A stretch of 39,471 nt of DNA. Origin: Blastocatellia bacterium (GTDB lineage Bacteria > Acidobacteriota > Blastocatellia > RBC074). The DNA is taken from contig JAEUQN010000050.1 of NCBI GenBank assembly GCA_016789725.1, positions 1 through 39,471 on the forward strand, read 5' to 3'. Shown piece by piece: positions 15,450 to 24,476 of the stretch. Both the position numbers and the translations under genes were made by a program. Under the pieces are notes generated by a model. It searched no databases, was not told the DNA's origin, and saw nothing but the letters and a program-made list of their open reading frames with translations. Each line of letters starts with the position of its first letter. The stretch's first letter is position 1.

Positions 15450-15567
15450 CGCACCTCCACACAGCGTCATCCGAAGCGCCTTGATAGACGCTGTCGCCAA
15501 CATCTGCTACTTTATTTCTGCAAGGTTCCAAACGAAACGCTGTACCTTTCAAGCTAGGAGTTCACAG

Positions 15568-16905
15568 ATGCTTAATTACCAGACGAAGAAGCTGCGGCTG
15601 ATTCTTTTTACGGCCGTTGCGTTGCCGCTGATCGTGGCCTTTTTATGGGCGCAAGTGCGCATTGGCACGGTTTTCGTGCGGGTCTCGCTTGACCGCGCTG
15701 ATTGGACCTATAAACCAGGCGAGCCGGTTAAATTCAAGATCAATGTCATTCAGGATGGCCAGCCTGTCCCCAATGCCACAGTGACCTACAGCTTTGGCCC
15801 GGAAATGCTGCCGCCAACAACGGAGAAGACGGTGGTCGTGCCAAGTGAGGGCTTGGTGGTTGAGGCGGGGACGATGCGTGAACCTGGCTTTTTGCGCTGC
15901 GCGGCGGTGGTTGAAATGTATGGCCGCAAATATCGCGGGCTGGCGACGGCGGGCTTTGCGCCTGAACAGATTAAGCCGACGACCACCGACCCGGCGGATT
16001 TCGATACGTTTTGGAATACAGGCAAAGAAGCGTTGGCGAAAATTCCAGTGGACGCCAAACTCACGCTTTTGCCCGAACTCTGCACTGCGAAAGTGAACGT
16101 CTACCACGTCAGTCTGCAAAACGTCAGCGGTGATGGGGCGGGCGCACCGAGCCGTTTGTATGGCATCCTTGCTGAACCTAAAGCGGAAGGGAAATATCCA
16201 GCTATTCTGGATGTTCCCGGCGCAGGCATTCGACCCTATCGCGGTCGGATTGAGATGGCCGAGCGCGGTATCATTTCGCTGCAAATTGGAATTCACGGGC
16301 TGCCGGTCAATCTGCCGCAGGAGGTGTACGACAATCTCGGTCGCAGCGCCGTCGCGGGATATTGGACGTTCAATCTTGACAACAAAGACCGCTATTACTA
16401 TCGCCGCGTCTATTTGGGTTGTGTGCGCGCGAATGATTTTCTGATGAGTCATCCGAAATTTGATGGCACAAATTTAGGCGTGATGGGCGGTTCGCAGGGC
16501 GGCGCGCTTTCGATTGTCACGGCGGGGCTGGATGCTCGCGTCAAAGTGTTAGCGGCCTATTATCCCGCGCTTGCTGATGTGACGGGATATTTGCACAATC
16601 GCGCTGGCGGCTGGCCGCATATGTTTCGACTGGCCGGAACGGGTTCGCATCGCACGCCCGAAAAAATCGAAACGACCAAATATTATGATGTCGTCAACTT
16701 TGCGCGCCGCGTGAAAGCGCCGGGCTTGTACACCTGGGGCTTCAATGACGAAACCTGTCCTCCGACTTCGATGTATTCGGCCTACAACGTCATCACCGCG
16801 AAAAAGGATTTGATGCTCGCGCTCGAAACGGGCCATAACCAGGTGCCGGAGCAAACTGAACGGGTGAACAATTGGATCGTGAATGCTGTAAAAACCGGGC
16901 AATAA
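15568..16905 (+). CDS. Secreted acetyl xylan esterase / cephalosporin-C deacetylase type hydrolase
   Basis: 445 residues from ATG 15568 (AGGAG 7 nt upstream; the frame is open further upstream but runs over the oxidoreductase remnant). A signal/anchor helix (about 9-28) is followed by an Ig-like beta domain (about 35-125; YKPGEPVKF, GQPVPNATV) and an alpha/beta hydrolase domain of the AXE1 family. The nucleophile Ser is in GGSQGG (about 307-312), the Asp in FNDETCPP (about 391) and the His in ETGHNQ (about 421). Family members deacetylate carbohydrates or antibiotics. The next gene starts 2 nt after the stop, so the two form an operon. Fold and triad are clear; substrate unknown. Confidence 0.88.
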   Translation: MLNYQTKKLRLILFTAVALPLIVAFLWAQVRIGTVFVRVSLDRADWTYKPGEPVKFKINVIQDGQPVPNATVTYSFGPEMLPPTTEKTVVVPSEGLVVEAGTMREPGFLRCAAVVEMYGRKYRGLATAGFAPEQIKPTTTDPADFDTFWNTGKEALAKIPVDAKLTLLPELCTAKVNVYHVSLQNVSGDGAGAPSRLYGILAEPKAEGKYPAILDVPGAGIRPYRGRIEMAERGIISLQIGIHGLPVNLPQEVYDNLGRSAVAGYWTFNLDNKDRYYYRRVYLGCVRANDFLMSHPKFDGTNLGVMGGSQGGALSIVTAGLDARVKVLAAYYPALADVTGYLHNRAGGWPHMFRLAGTGSHRTPEKIETTKYYDVVNFARRVKAPGLYTWGFNDETCPPTSMYSAYNVITAKKDLMLALETGHNQVPEQTERVNNWIVNAVKTGQ

Positions 16906-16907
16906 CT

Positions 16908-18275
16908 ATGACCAAACAACTTTCTATGTGCTTGGTTCTCGTCGTGTTGTTGGCGTTGCCGCTTGCCGCGCAACAACCGCGCTTGGCAGAACTCGACGCC
17001 GTCATTCAAGCCGAACTGGAGCAAACGAAAACGCCCGGCGCAGTCGTCGCTATCGTGCAGGGAGACAAGATCGTTTACAACAAAGGCTTCGGTTTTGCCA
17101 ACATCGAATCCAAGCAACCCGTCACGCCCGATATGCTCTTTCGCATCGGCTCGATGACGAAGATGTACACCGCCGCGACGCTGTTGACCTTAGCCGAAGA
17201 AGGCAAGATTGATTTGCACGCCCCGATTGGCAAATACCTGTCGGGCCTGCCGCCGCGTTTGTCGGCAGTGACAGCGCATCAATTGTTGACGCACACCGCA
17301 GGCTTGATGGATCGCGTTTCGTTGGTGGGGACACACGATGACGTGAAACTCGGCGAAGCCGTGCAGTCGTATCAGGACTCGTTGTTTTTCTCAGAGCCGG
17401 GGGACGTGTTTTCATACCAGAATCCAGCCTGGTCATTGGCCGGATATTTGTCCGAAAAGCTGGCGGGCGAGTTTTACAGCAAAGCGATGGAAAACCGCAT
17501 TCTGAAGCCACTCGGAATGAAGCAAACGACGATTCATCCGACGATTGCGATGACCTATCCGATGTCGGTCGGTCACATCGGCAACCCCGATAGCCCCGCG
17601 CAAGTGATGCGTCCTATCGAAGACAATTCCAGAGATTGGCCTGCCGGATTTTTATTCTCGAACACAACGGATTTGGCGCGCTTTGCGATGGCGTTTATGA
17701 ATGGCGGACGCCTTGACGGCAAGCAAGTGCTGTCGGAAAAAATCATTGCGCAAATGTCGAAACCATACGTGCCGATGCAGAGTCAAATAGAAGATGGCTT
17801 TTATGGGTATGGCTTGATGTCGCTGAAACAACGCGGTGTCGAGTTAGTCGAACACGGCGGCACGATGGCGGGTTTTGCCAGCGATTTTGTGATGGCTCCG
17901 GCGCAGCGCGTGGCGGTGATTGTGCTGGCGAATCGGCGCTTTCACTTAATGAAAACGGTGGACAAAGCATTGGAAGTAATGTTGCCGTTTACACCGAAAC
18001 CTCCCACGCCGAAGCCGTTAGACGTGACCGCGAGCGAATGCGATGAATATGTTGGCGTCTATGCGCAAAACATGGCAAAGATCGAAATCGTGAAGGAAGG
18101 CAACGGCCTGGTGCTCAAACAAGGCGGCACGATTCCGTTGACGAAGATTGGCAAAGATACTTTCACTGCCGTGTTCCCTGGTTTTACCGAACCGCTGCGC
18201 GTCGCGTTTGTGCGCGGCAACGACGGCAAGGTCAAATATTTTCACGTTCGTTTGCGCGCCTACAAACGACAGTAA
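16908..18275 (+). CDS. Secreted serine hydrolase of the beta-lactamase / class C PBP family
   Basis: 455 residues. The ATG at 16908 follows the esterase stop by 2 nt. A signal peptide is clear (MTKQLSMCLVLVVLLALPLAAQ). The catalytic domain has SMTK (SxxK, about residue 82-85), FSYQN (YxN, about 168) and EHGGT (HGG, about 315). A C-terminal lipocalin-like region of about 100 residues (CDEYVGVYAQNMAKIEIV...) follows, as in many family S12 esterases/peptidases. Members include D-aminopeptidases, esterases and AmpC-like enzymes; the sequence does not tell which. Linked to the upstream esterase and the PhyH gene 5 nt downstream. Confidence 0.88.
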   Translation: MTKQLSMCLVLVVLLALPLAAQQPRLAELDAVIQAELEQTKTPGAVVAIVQGDKIVYNKGFGFANIESKQPVTPDMLFRIGSMTKMYTAATLLTLAEEGKIDLHAPIGKYLSGLPPRLSAVTAHQLLTHTAGLMDRVSLVGTHDDVKLGEAVQSYQDSLFFSEPGDVFSYQNPAWSLAGYLSEKLAGEFYSKAMENRILKPLGMKQTTIHPTIAMTYPMSVGHIGNPDSPAQVMRPIEDNSRDWPAGFLFSNTTDLARFAMAFMNGGRLDGKQVLSEKIIAQMSKPYVPMQSQIEDGFYGYGLMSLKQRGVELVEHGGTMAGFASDFVMAPAQRVAVIVLANRRFHLMKTVDKALEVMLPFTPKPPTPKPLDVTASECDEYVGVYAQNMAKIEIVKEGNGLVLKQGGTIPLTKIGKDTFTAVFPGFTEPLRVAFVRGNDGKVKYFHVRLRAYKRQ

Positions 18276-18280
18276 AAAGT

Positions 18281-19126
18281 ATGCAAGAATCACCAACCCC
18301 CTTCATCCCTGTTCCGACGCCGGACGTTCAGGACATCCATTCGCAACCGCGTGATTTGCGCTTTCATCCGAGCACGACCACGAACCCACAACAACTCACG
18401 TGCGAACAAATTGACGAATTCAATCGTAACGGGTTTCTCACGGGCATTCGCATTTTTGATGAAACAGCAGCAACCAACATTCGCGCCTACTTCGATCAAT
18501 TGCTCGCGCAATATTTGGCAGAGGGCAAAGATAGCTATTCGATTGCGACGGCGCACATGAAACACGGCAAGGTTTACGACCTGCTCACCGACTCGCGCAT
18601 CGTGGCGTATGTGAAAGACATTTTGGGTGACAATGTCGTTGCGTGGGGTTCGCATTTTTTCTGCAAGATGCCGCACGATGGCAAAAAAGTTTCGTGGCAT
18701 CAGGACGCCGCCTATTGGCCGCTGACGCCTTCGATGGCGGTCACGGTGTGGCTGGCGATTGATGATGCGGATGTCGAAAACGCTGCGATGCGCTTTATTC
18801 TGGGATCGCATCATCACGGCGAATTGACTGCACAAATGCACGAAGATGACGAATCGGAAATCCTCTATCAATCGGTCGCCAATGCTGAAGATTTCGGAGA
18901 GCCGTTCGACAATGTTCTCAAAGCAGGCGAGATTTCGATTCACTCGGATTTGTTGTTACACGGCTCAAAAGCGAATGACTCTGATCGGCGACGCTGCGGA
19001 TTGACGATGCGATATTGTCGCGCCGAAGTAACCGCATATTTGGATTGGCACGCGAAAGGCGTGCTCGTAAGTGGCGCAGACCCGCGTCATCATTGGGCGA
19101 ATCCGCCACGACCTCAAGCTGACTGA
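18281..19126 (+). CDS. Phytanoyl-CoA dioxygenase (PhyH) family protein
   Basis: 281 residues. This is an Fe(II)/2-oxoglutarate-dependent oxygenase fold. The proximal iron ligands are in WHQDAAYWP (His and Asp, about 140-142), the distal His in LLLHGSKAND (about 226), and the 2-oxoglutarate-binding Arg in RRRCGLTMRY. Bacterial members hydroxylate varied small molecules; the substrate cannot be read from the sequence. No signal peptide. The start is 5 nt after the previous stop, so it ends a three-gene operon with the two hydrolases. Confidence 0.88.
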   Translation: MQESPTPFIPVPTPDVQDIHSQPRDLRFHPSTTTNPQQLTCEQIDEFNRNGFLTGIRIFDETAATNIRAYFDQLLAQYLAEGKDSYSIATAHMKHGKVYDLLTDSRIVAYVKDILGDNVVAWGSHFFCKMPHDGKKVSWHQDAAYWPLTPSMAVTVWLAIDDADVENAAMRFILGSHHHGELTAQMHEDDESEILYQSVANAEDFGEPFDNVLKAGEISIHSDLLLHGSKANDSDRRRCGLTMRYCRAEVTAYLDWHAKGVLVSGADPRHHWANPPRPQAD

Positions 19127-19159
19127 AAATCAAAAGGCAAATCTCAAAAGGCAAAAGGA

Positions 19160-20464
19160 ATGATGAAGAAATATTATTCAAGACTCATACTGATAATTCT
19201 CACTTTAACTGTAACCATCGGCGTTGCGTTTGTTTCCTCGGCGCGCGGCCCCCGCGAGGTCAAATTCCAGAAATTCACGCTCGACAAAGAATTCCGCTCC
19301 GAAGGCGTCGCGGTTGGCGATGTCAATGGCGATGGCAAAATGGACGTGATGGCGGGCAATTTGTGGTACGAAGCGCCGGATTGGAAATCGCATCAAATCG
19401 CACCCCCGCAGCAATTCGATGCCGCGAAAAGCTACAGCAATTCATTCGTCAATTATGCAATGGACGTCAATGGCGACGGCTGGAGCGATCAAATTCTGAT
19501 TGGCTGGCCGGGACAAGACCCGGTCGTGTGGCGCGAAAATCCGAAGACTGGCGGCGGCCCCTGGGTTTCGCATCCAATTGCGCGCAATGCCTGCAACGAA
19601 AGCCCGGCGCTGGCGAATTTGTCGCTGACGACCGAATTGTCCAGCGGCGGCTTGCACGGTTTGTTGACCGACATCTGGAGCCGCCGTTCCAAAGAAACTC
19701 GCCAGAAAAACAAAGCCAATCCCAGCGAAAAGCCCGTCCTGATTTTTTCAGTAGACGATTCGCAAATGGGATGGTTTGAGCCGAGCGCAGACCTGAATTC
19801 CGAATTCAAAATGCATCCCATCAGCGCCAAGTCATCGAAACAAACGGCGAAAGAAGATGGCGTTGCACGCTACTCGCACGGCCTGGGCGTCGGCGACATC
19901 AACGGTGATGGTCGCAACGATGTGTTGGTGACTGCCGGATACTGGGAAGCACCGATTGATCCGCGTTCGTCAAGCGGATGGAAATTTGTCAAAACCAGCT
20001 TCGGCGAAGATTGCGCGCAAATGCAGGTGTACGACGTGAATGACGATGGTCTGAACGATGTCATTACCAGTTCCGCGCATAAAATCGGCATCTGGTGGTT
20101 TGAGCAAAAACGCAGCAGCGACGGCACGATCACGTTCGTCAAGCACGAGATTGACAACAGCATTGCGCAGACGCATTCGTTGATGCTGGCGGACATCAAC
20201 GGCGACGGCAAAATGGATTTCGTGACCGGCAAACGCTACTGGGCGCACGGCCCGACCGGCGATGTGAACCCAGACGCTCCGGCAGTGGTCGTCTGGTTTG
20301 AATTGCAACGCACAAAGACTGAAGTCAAATGGGTCAAGCACGAGATTGACACCGACTCCGGCGTCGGCACGCAATTCACGATTGCCGATCTGAATGGTGA
20401 CAAGCGACCGGATGTGATTACGTCGAACAAGAAAGGCGTACACGTGTTTTTGCAGACGAAGTGA
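19160..20464 (+). CDS. Secreted FG-GAP/VCBS repeat protein
   Basis: 434 residues. The signal peptide is followed by at least six calcium-binding-type repeat cores spread along the protein: VGDVNGDGKMDV, AMDVNGDGWSDQ, VGDINGDGRNDV, VYDVNDDGLNDV, LADINGDGKMDF and IADLNGDKRPDV. These are typical of a beta-propeller of integrin-alpha type. Adjacent ATGs at 19160 and 19163. A purine-rich tandem run (CAAAAGGCAAA repeated) serves as ribosome site. Such proteins are exported and often bind Ca2+; a role in surface binding or as a non-catalytic propeller is inferred. Confidence 0.85.
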   Translation: MMKKYYSRLILIILTLTVTIGVAFVSSARGPREVKFQKFTLDKEFRSEGVAVGDVNGDGKMDVMAGNLWYEAPDWKSHQIAPPQQFDAAKSYSNSFVNYAMDVNGDGWSDQILIGWPGQDPVVWRENPKTGGGPWVSHPIARNACNESPALANLSLTTELSSGGLHGLLTDIWSRRSKETRQKNKANPSEKPVLIFSVDDSQMGWFEPSADLNSEFKMHPISAKSSKQTAKEDGVARYSHGLGVGDINGDGRNDVLVTAGYWEAPIDPRSSSGWKFVKTSFGEDCAQMQVYDVNDDGLNDVITSSAHKIGIWWFEQKRSSDGTITFVKHEIDNSIAQTHSLMLADINGDGKMDFVTGKRYWAHGPTGDVNPDAPAVVVWFELQRTKTEVKWVKHEIDTDSGVGTQFTIADLNGDKRPDVITSNKKGVHVFLQTK

Positions 20465-20827
20465 GCGTGCTATGACCTGGACAGGCGGCTTACAGCGGTG
20501 TTGAAGAGGGTGTTCAGTAGGAAGGAAATGAATTGCCACTATAGTTTTTAAGGAAAAGAATTTCCGAAAAGAGTCCTGAAAGAACGACCAGAAATTAGCT
20601 CCAGATGCAATCCGGGGGACAGTATCCATGCTCCGGCAGGAGCCCCCCAGGGTTTTCGGCTCAGGCCTCCACCTTGGGCGGTCTTCTCACCCCTTCGAGG
20701 TTCTCATTGGAAATTCATTTTCTTGATTACTATAGCTTCAGCTAGTGGAAGGGCGGCCATGAAGACAGGAGCTTCAGCCAAAATTGAAAAAGAATTCTTT
20801 TCCGAACCCCAGATCGCCGCCGCTTAG
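20465..20827. other. Gene-free interval with MITE-like element
   Basis: No gene can be supported. The main structure is a 197-bp segment with terminal inverted repeats (listed separately). The remainder is unremarkable apart from two AAAAGAATT/AATTCTTTT words. Confidence 0.4.
20539..20735. mobile_element. Candidate MITE-like element, 197 bp
   Basis: The ends are 27-bp inverted repeats matching at 22 positions: CTATAGTTTTTAAGGAAAAG... (20539-20565) and ...TTTTCTTGATTACTATAG (20709-20735). The interior is non-coding. No clear target-site duplication is seen, so mobility is only a suggestion. Confidence 0.4.
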
Positions 20828-20969
20828 ATGAATGATTTATTGGTGCGCACCGGAAGCCTTGCCGCAGCGGACATCCTCGCGGCATTAGTGCAGGCAAGGC
20901 GATGATTGGGCGGGTGCGCACCCGCAAGATGACGATGTGACGTTTGTGGTTGTGAAGGTGAAGGAGTGA
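20828..20969 (+). pseudogene. Frameshifted C-terminal remnant of a SpoIIE/PP2C phosphatase
   Basis: One frame reads NDLLVRTGSLAAADILAALV and stops at TGA 20903. A second frame, joining near 20896, reads GDDWAGAHPQDDDVTFVVVK and stops at 20967. Together they give the standard end of a SpoIIE-type phosphatase (helix, then DD-x-T-hydrophobic strand), comparable to the DDDMTIVVVK end of the intact gene at 12455. The rest of the gene is gone. Confidence 0.6.
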
Positions 20970-20973
20970 ATGA

Positions 20974-21074
20974 ACCACAGATAACACGGAGCGCGTAAGA
21001 TTTGCTTGTGACGTCATTCATCAGGAACTGACGAATCGAACCGAGGCGACGAGAAAACTGATCTGGTGTTATCT
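20974..21074. repeat. Inverted words AACCACAGATAACAC / GTGTTATCTG
   Basis: AACCACAGATAACAC (about 20974-20988) and GTGTTATCTGCCAC (about 21065-21078) form a 10-bp perfect inverted pair bounding a segment of about 100 nt without a gene. The word type resembles common bacterial interspersed repeats. Confidence 0.35.
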
Positions 21075-21087
21075 GCCACAAATAATC

Positions 21088-21116
21088 GGGAGCACCACAT
21101 CGAAGCACGCGCTCCC
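21088..21116 (-). terminator. Putative terminator of the permease gene
   Basis: GGGAGC (21088-21093) pairs with GCTCCC (21111-21116); read on the minus strand the stem is followed by GATTATTT. It starts 6 nt past the permease stop. Confidence 0.5.
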
Positions 21117-21121
21117 CAACT

Positions 21122-22879
21122 TCAACTTGTTTTGTGCAGTTTGCTGTGCTGATAGCTGTACAAGAAATAAATCACCAATCCAATTGCCAGCCAGATCAAA
21201 AACCGATACCAGTTCGTCCAACCAAGCTCCGTCATCAAATAGCCGCACGTCAACATGCCCAACACCGGAATCAACGACAGTGATTTTCGGAAGCATTGCA
21301 CAACTAACGCTGCCGCCAGCACGATGTAACCCAGCAATGGAAGTTTATGCTTGAAAACATCCCAACCGCTTTCGGTCGGATTCGCGGGATCAGTGGTTGC
21401 GATCAACGAGGACAATGCTTCCGGCTTGAAGATAATGAAGCCCAGTAAAATCAGGATAAAGCCCGCCGGCGCGATGTATTTCGCGTTGATGTACGGCGCT
21501 TTGAATTTGCGTTCGATGTTGTTATTCGCCTGTAAAATCAGCACGCCGCCACACACCAGCACAAAAGCGAACAGGGTGCCGATGCTGGTCAAATCAGTGA
21601 CTTCGGTGAGGTTCATAAACAGCGACGGAATCGCTACGACCAGGCCGGTGACAATCGTCGAAAACCACGGCGTTTTGAACTTCGGATGAATCGTGGCAAA
21701 GATCGGGGGCAAGAGTCCATCGCGGCTCATCGTCATCCAGATGCGCGGCTGTCCAAGTTGAAACACCAGCAACACCGTCGCCATCGCAATCACCGCGCTA
21801 ATCGCAATCACACCCGCAATCCAATGCGCCCCAACTTTCGCAAACACGTATGCCAACGGATCGCCGACAGCGAGTTCTTTGTAACTGACCATCCCCGTCA
21901 GCACGAGCGCAATCAGCACATACAAAACCGTGCAAATCACCAGCGAATACATCATCCCGCGCGGCAGATCGCGTTGCGGATTTTTGCATTCTTCCGCCGT
22001 CGTCGAAATCGCATCGAAGCCGATGTACGCAAAGAACACGGCACTCACGCCTTTCAGCACGCCCGCGACGCCATTCGGCGCAAACGGTGACCAGTTGTCC
22101 GGCTTCACATAGAACGCGCCCAGCACAATCACCAAAAAGATCACGGCAAGCTTGATCGCCACCATAATGTTCGACGCGGTCTTGGATTCTTTGATGCCAA
22201 CGAACACGAGCGACGTGATGATGAAAACAATCACCAACGCAGGCAGATCGCAGACTAAATGAAAGCCGCCGAGCATCGGTGCTGTCGTCCATGCTTGATG
22301 CGCTGCGATTGCGTTGCCGATGCCTTCGGTCGCGCCGATTTGATCCAGCGTTTGTCCGGCTTTGAGCAGCGCGTCCACTTTGTCAAAACCGCGCGACGCC
22401 GTCAGAAAATCCATCGTCAAATACTGCGGGATGTTGATGCCATAGCCCGCGAGCAACGACGTAAAATAATCGCTCCACGAAATAGCGACGGCGATGTTGC
22501 CAATCGCATATTCCATCAACAAATCCCAGCCGATAATCCACGCGACCAGTTCGCCGAACGAAGCGTATGCGTAGGTGTACGCCGAGCCAGCGACCGGGAT
22601 CATTGAAGCGAATTCGGCATAACAGAGCGCCGCAAACGCGCAGGCAATCGCAGTAAAAATAAACAGTCCCGCGACCGCTGGCCCGCCGTTGTAAGCCGCA
22701 TTGCCAATGGTCGAAAAGATGCCTGCGCCAATCACCGCCGCGATGCCAAGCGCGGTGAGGTCCACGACATTGAGCGATTTTTTCAGCCCGCTGCCGCCTT
22801 CGCCATCGCCTAAACCATGCGCCGCGTCGTACTGAATTTGCTCAACGGATTTTCTGCGAAACAAAGTTGTAAGGTTCAT
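21122..22879 (-). CDS. APC-superfamily amino acid permease, cationic amino acid transporter type
   Basis: 585 residues from ATG 22879; the frame stays open to 22969, but the extra residues look like upstream sequence. No strong ribosome site precedes either start. After a cytoplasmic N-terminus come about 14 predicted transmembrane helices. The first shows the APC signature GIAAVIGAGIFSTIGNAA, and IGFDAISTTAEECKNPQRDLP is typical of the CAT subfamily. A long periplasmic loop follows helix 4 (about 170-215). The protein is a proton- or gradient-driven amino acid importer of the inner membrane; which amino acid is not evident. It is divergent from the secreted unknown at 23058. Confidence 0.88.
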   Translation of the reverse strand: MNLTTLFRRKSVEQIQYDAAHGLGDGEGGSGLKKSLNVVDLTALGIAAVIGAGIFSTIGNAAYNGGPAVAGLFIFTAIACAFAALCYAEFASMIPVAGSAYTYAYASFGELVAWIIGWDLLMEYAIGNIAVAISWSDYFTSLLAGYGINIPQYLTMDFLTASRGFDKVDALLKAGQTLDQIGATEGIGNAIAAHQAWTTAPMLGGFHLVCDLPALVIVFIITSLVFVGIKESKTASNIMVAIKLAVIFLVIVLGAFYVKPDNWSPFAPNGVAGVLKGVSAVFFAYIGFDAISTTAEECKNPQRDLPRGMMYSLVICTVLYVLIALVLTGMVSYKELAVGDPLAYVFAKVGAHWIAGVIAISAVIAMATVLLVFQLGQPRIWMTMSRDGLLPPIFATIHPKFKTPWFSTIVTGLVVAIPSLFMNLTEVTDLTSIGTLFAFVLVCGGVLILQANNNIERKFKAPYINAKYIAPAGFILILLGFIIFKPEALSSLIATTDPANPTESGWDVFKHKLPLLGYIVLAAALVVQCFRKSLSLIPVLGMLTCGYLMTELGWTNWYRFLIWLAIGLVIYFLYSYQHSKLHKTS

Positions 22880-23057
22880 AAGCTTGAATGTTTGTTTGGT
22901 TACGAGTACACGTGTTCGGAATGCGGTTGTCATTAAACGAAACAAGCTGTGAATTAGCAAGAGTGTCAATGCGGATGAGGTTTGAATATGCTATGCTTGC
23001 GGCCTCGTCAACGATTTCAGTCTGGTAAGCATTTGGGTCAATGAAAGGAAGTGATTT

Positions 23058-23765
23058 ATGCGTCGCACTCTCACTGCTTTTTTCGTCATCCTGCTTTCGC
23101 TCATCTTCGGCATAGCAGCCTTTGCGCCGCCGTTTGACCGTAACAAACTTGTCAAGGAAGTCGAAGCGTTGTACGCGCAACTTCAGGAGAAAGAAAAGCT
23201 GCTGATTTTGCCTGCGGCAGAGGATCAAGCGAAGTTTGCGGAGTTTCTGAGTCAACCGGATACGGGCATTTTTCGGCTTATGCCGCGTGAAAGATACGAG
23301 GGGAGAATGTACCTTCGTGGCGGCGGCTCGTTTTATTCGTTCACGCGCCAGACACATGAATTTGGACAGGGTTCTGACATTACACTTTCTCAGGGAAAGT
23401 TTGATGTGGGATTTGCCGGATACGAGCATGGATTGATCTCTATCCTCGGTGATACTCCGCTTGAATCCGTAACGCTTGCACATCCAGCCAACAAGTTTCT
23501 TATGGATTATGCGCCTGCGGGCAAAGAAGCAGACATCCGTCAGCAACAGCAACGTACTCATAGCGGCTACAAGGCTGGAGAGTTTACCTATAGCCGTTAT
23601 GCAGTTGCTTCGCCCAATACGGCGTACCTCCTTCGTTCCATCAACTATTCAGGGAGCGATATTCTCATAGCGTTTCGCGTCATTCGACGGGACATAGATG
23701 GAAGTGTTGTCATCTTGTGGAAAAAGCTGAAAGTGTTTCCGGCTCCAGTAGCAGAACGAAACTAA
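23058..23765 (+). CDS. Secreted protein of unknown function
   Basis: 235 residues, not recognised. The N-terminal signal peptide (MRRTLTAFFVILLSLIFGIAAFA) predicts export. The rest is a mixed alpha/beta soluble domain with GIFRLMPRERYEG, RGGGSFYSFTR, a Gly-rich stretch, and YSRYAVASPNTAYLLRS near the end. AAAGGAAG lies 8 nt upstream of the start. The nucleotidyltransferase gene begins 4 nt after the stop, so the three genes 23058-24464 may be cotranscribed. Confidence 0.75.
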   Translation: MRRTLTAFFVILLSLIFGIAAFAPPFDRNKLVKEVEALYAQLQEKEKLLILPAAEDQAKFAEFLSQPDTGIFRLMPRERYEGRMYLRGGGSFYSFTRQTHEFGQGSDITLSQGKFDVGFAGYEHGLISILGDTPLESVTLAHPANKFLMDYAPAGKEADIRQQQQRTHSGYKAGEFTYSRYAVASPNTAYLLRSINYSGSDILIAFRVIRRDIDGSVVILWKKLKVFPAPVAERN

Positions 23766-23769
23766 CTTT

Positions 23770-24090
23770 ATGCAGGAAAAGATACGACAAATTCTCGCTG
23801 AGTTTCGCTCACGGTTAGAAGCGTTATATGGCGAGCGATTGGAACAGGTCATTCTCTTCGGCTCGCAAGCGCGCGGCGATGCGGTCGAAGGCTCGGATAT
23901 TGATGTGATGATCGTGCTGAAAGGTGAGGTGAATGTGGGCGATGAAATTTCGCGTACGAGCCAGCTTTGTAGCGATTTGTCGTTAGCCTACGACGTGGCA
24001 TTGTCTCGCATTTTTACTTCAGCAGAACGATTTGCTCACGAACGCAGCCCGCTCTTATCGAACGTACATCGTGAAGGAGTTTGGGTATGA
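23770..24090 (+). CDS. MNT-type nucleotidyltransferase domain protein
   Basis: 106 residues. The motif GSQARGDAVEGSDIDVMIV (about 33-51) is the GSxxRG...SDxD signature of the minimal nucleotidyltransferase family, in which the two Asp bind metal. It overlaps the HEPN gene by 4 nt (ATGA). In HEPN/MNT pairs the MNT protein is the antitoxin and, in characterised cases, adds AMP residues to the HEPN toxin. Here the gene order is MNT then HEPN. All catalytic positions that I can check are intact. Confidence 0.88.
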   Translation: MQEKIRQILAEFRSRLEALYGERLEQVILFGSQARGDAVEGSDIDVMIVLKGEVNVGDEISRTSQLCSDLSLAYDVALSRIFTSAERFAHERSPLLSNVHREGVWV

Positions 24091-24464
24091 CGAATGATCA
24101 GGAAGCGTTGCTGAAAAAAGCGCGTAAGAGCCTTGCCGCAGCAAAGGTATTACTGAAGGACGAATTTTATGAAGCGGCTGTCTCACGGGCGTACTACACG
24201 ATGTTCTATCTGGCGTCGGCGCTGCTTCACGACAAAGGATTATCATTTACTAAACACGGCTCGTTGCTCGGCTCGTTTGGTTTGCATTTCATCAAATCCG
24301 GCGAAATTGAACAAAAGTTTCACCGCTATTTGATTGATAGTTTCGATCTGCGCCACATCGCCGATTACGACATCAATGTAACGCTTGACCAAACAAGAGC
24401 CGAAGAACAAATCGTGCACGCCGAAGAATTCCTGACGATGACTGAAACTTTTCTGAATACCTGA
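24087..24464 (+). CDS. HEPN domain protein, toxin partner
   Basis: 125 residues from ATG 24087, the start that overlaps the MNT stop; the ATG at 24081 is two codons earlier. It is an all-helical HEPN protein with AAVSRAYYTMFYLASALL (about 34-51), a central KHGSLLGSF, and DLRHIADYD (about 93-101). This is the PF05168-like type. The canonical RxxxxxH RNase motif of HepT is not obvious, so activity is uncertain. With the upstream MNT gene it forms a typical HEPN/MNT toxin-antitoxin pair. Confidence 0.82.
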   Translation: MTNDQEALLKKARKSLAAAKVLLKDEFYEAAVSRAYYTMFYLASALLHDKGLSFTKHGSLLGSFGLHFIKSGEIEQKFHRYLIDSFDLRHIADYDINVTLDQTRAEEQIVHAEEFLTMTETFLNT

Positions 24465-24476
24465 AAGGACGACTCG

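Noticed and set aside
15643..16452. Long minus-strand open frame (269 codons)
   Set aside because: Antisense shadow of the esterase gene: no ribosome site, no recognisable domain, Arg/His/Asn-rich composition typical of reverse frames.
22842..23561. Minus-strand open frame of 239 codons
   Set aside because: Covers the antisense of the secreted protein gene and the divergent promoter region; its composition is basic and low in motif content, and it overlaps the permease start.
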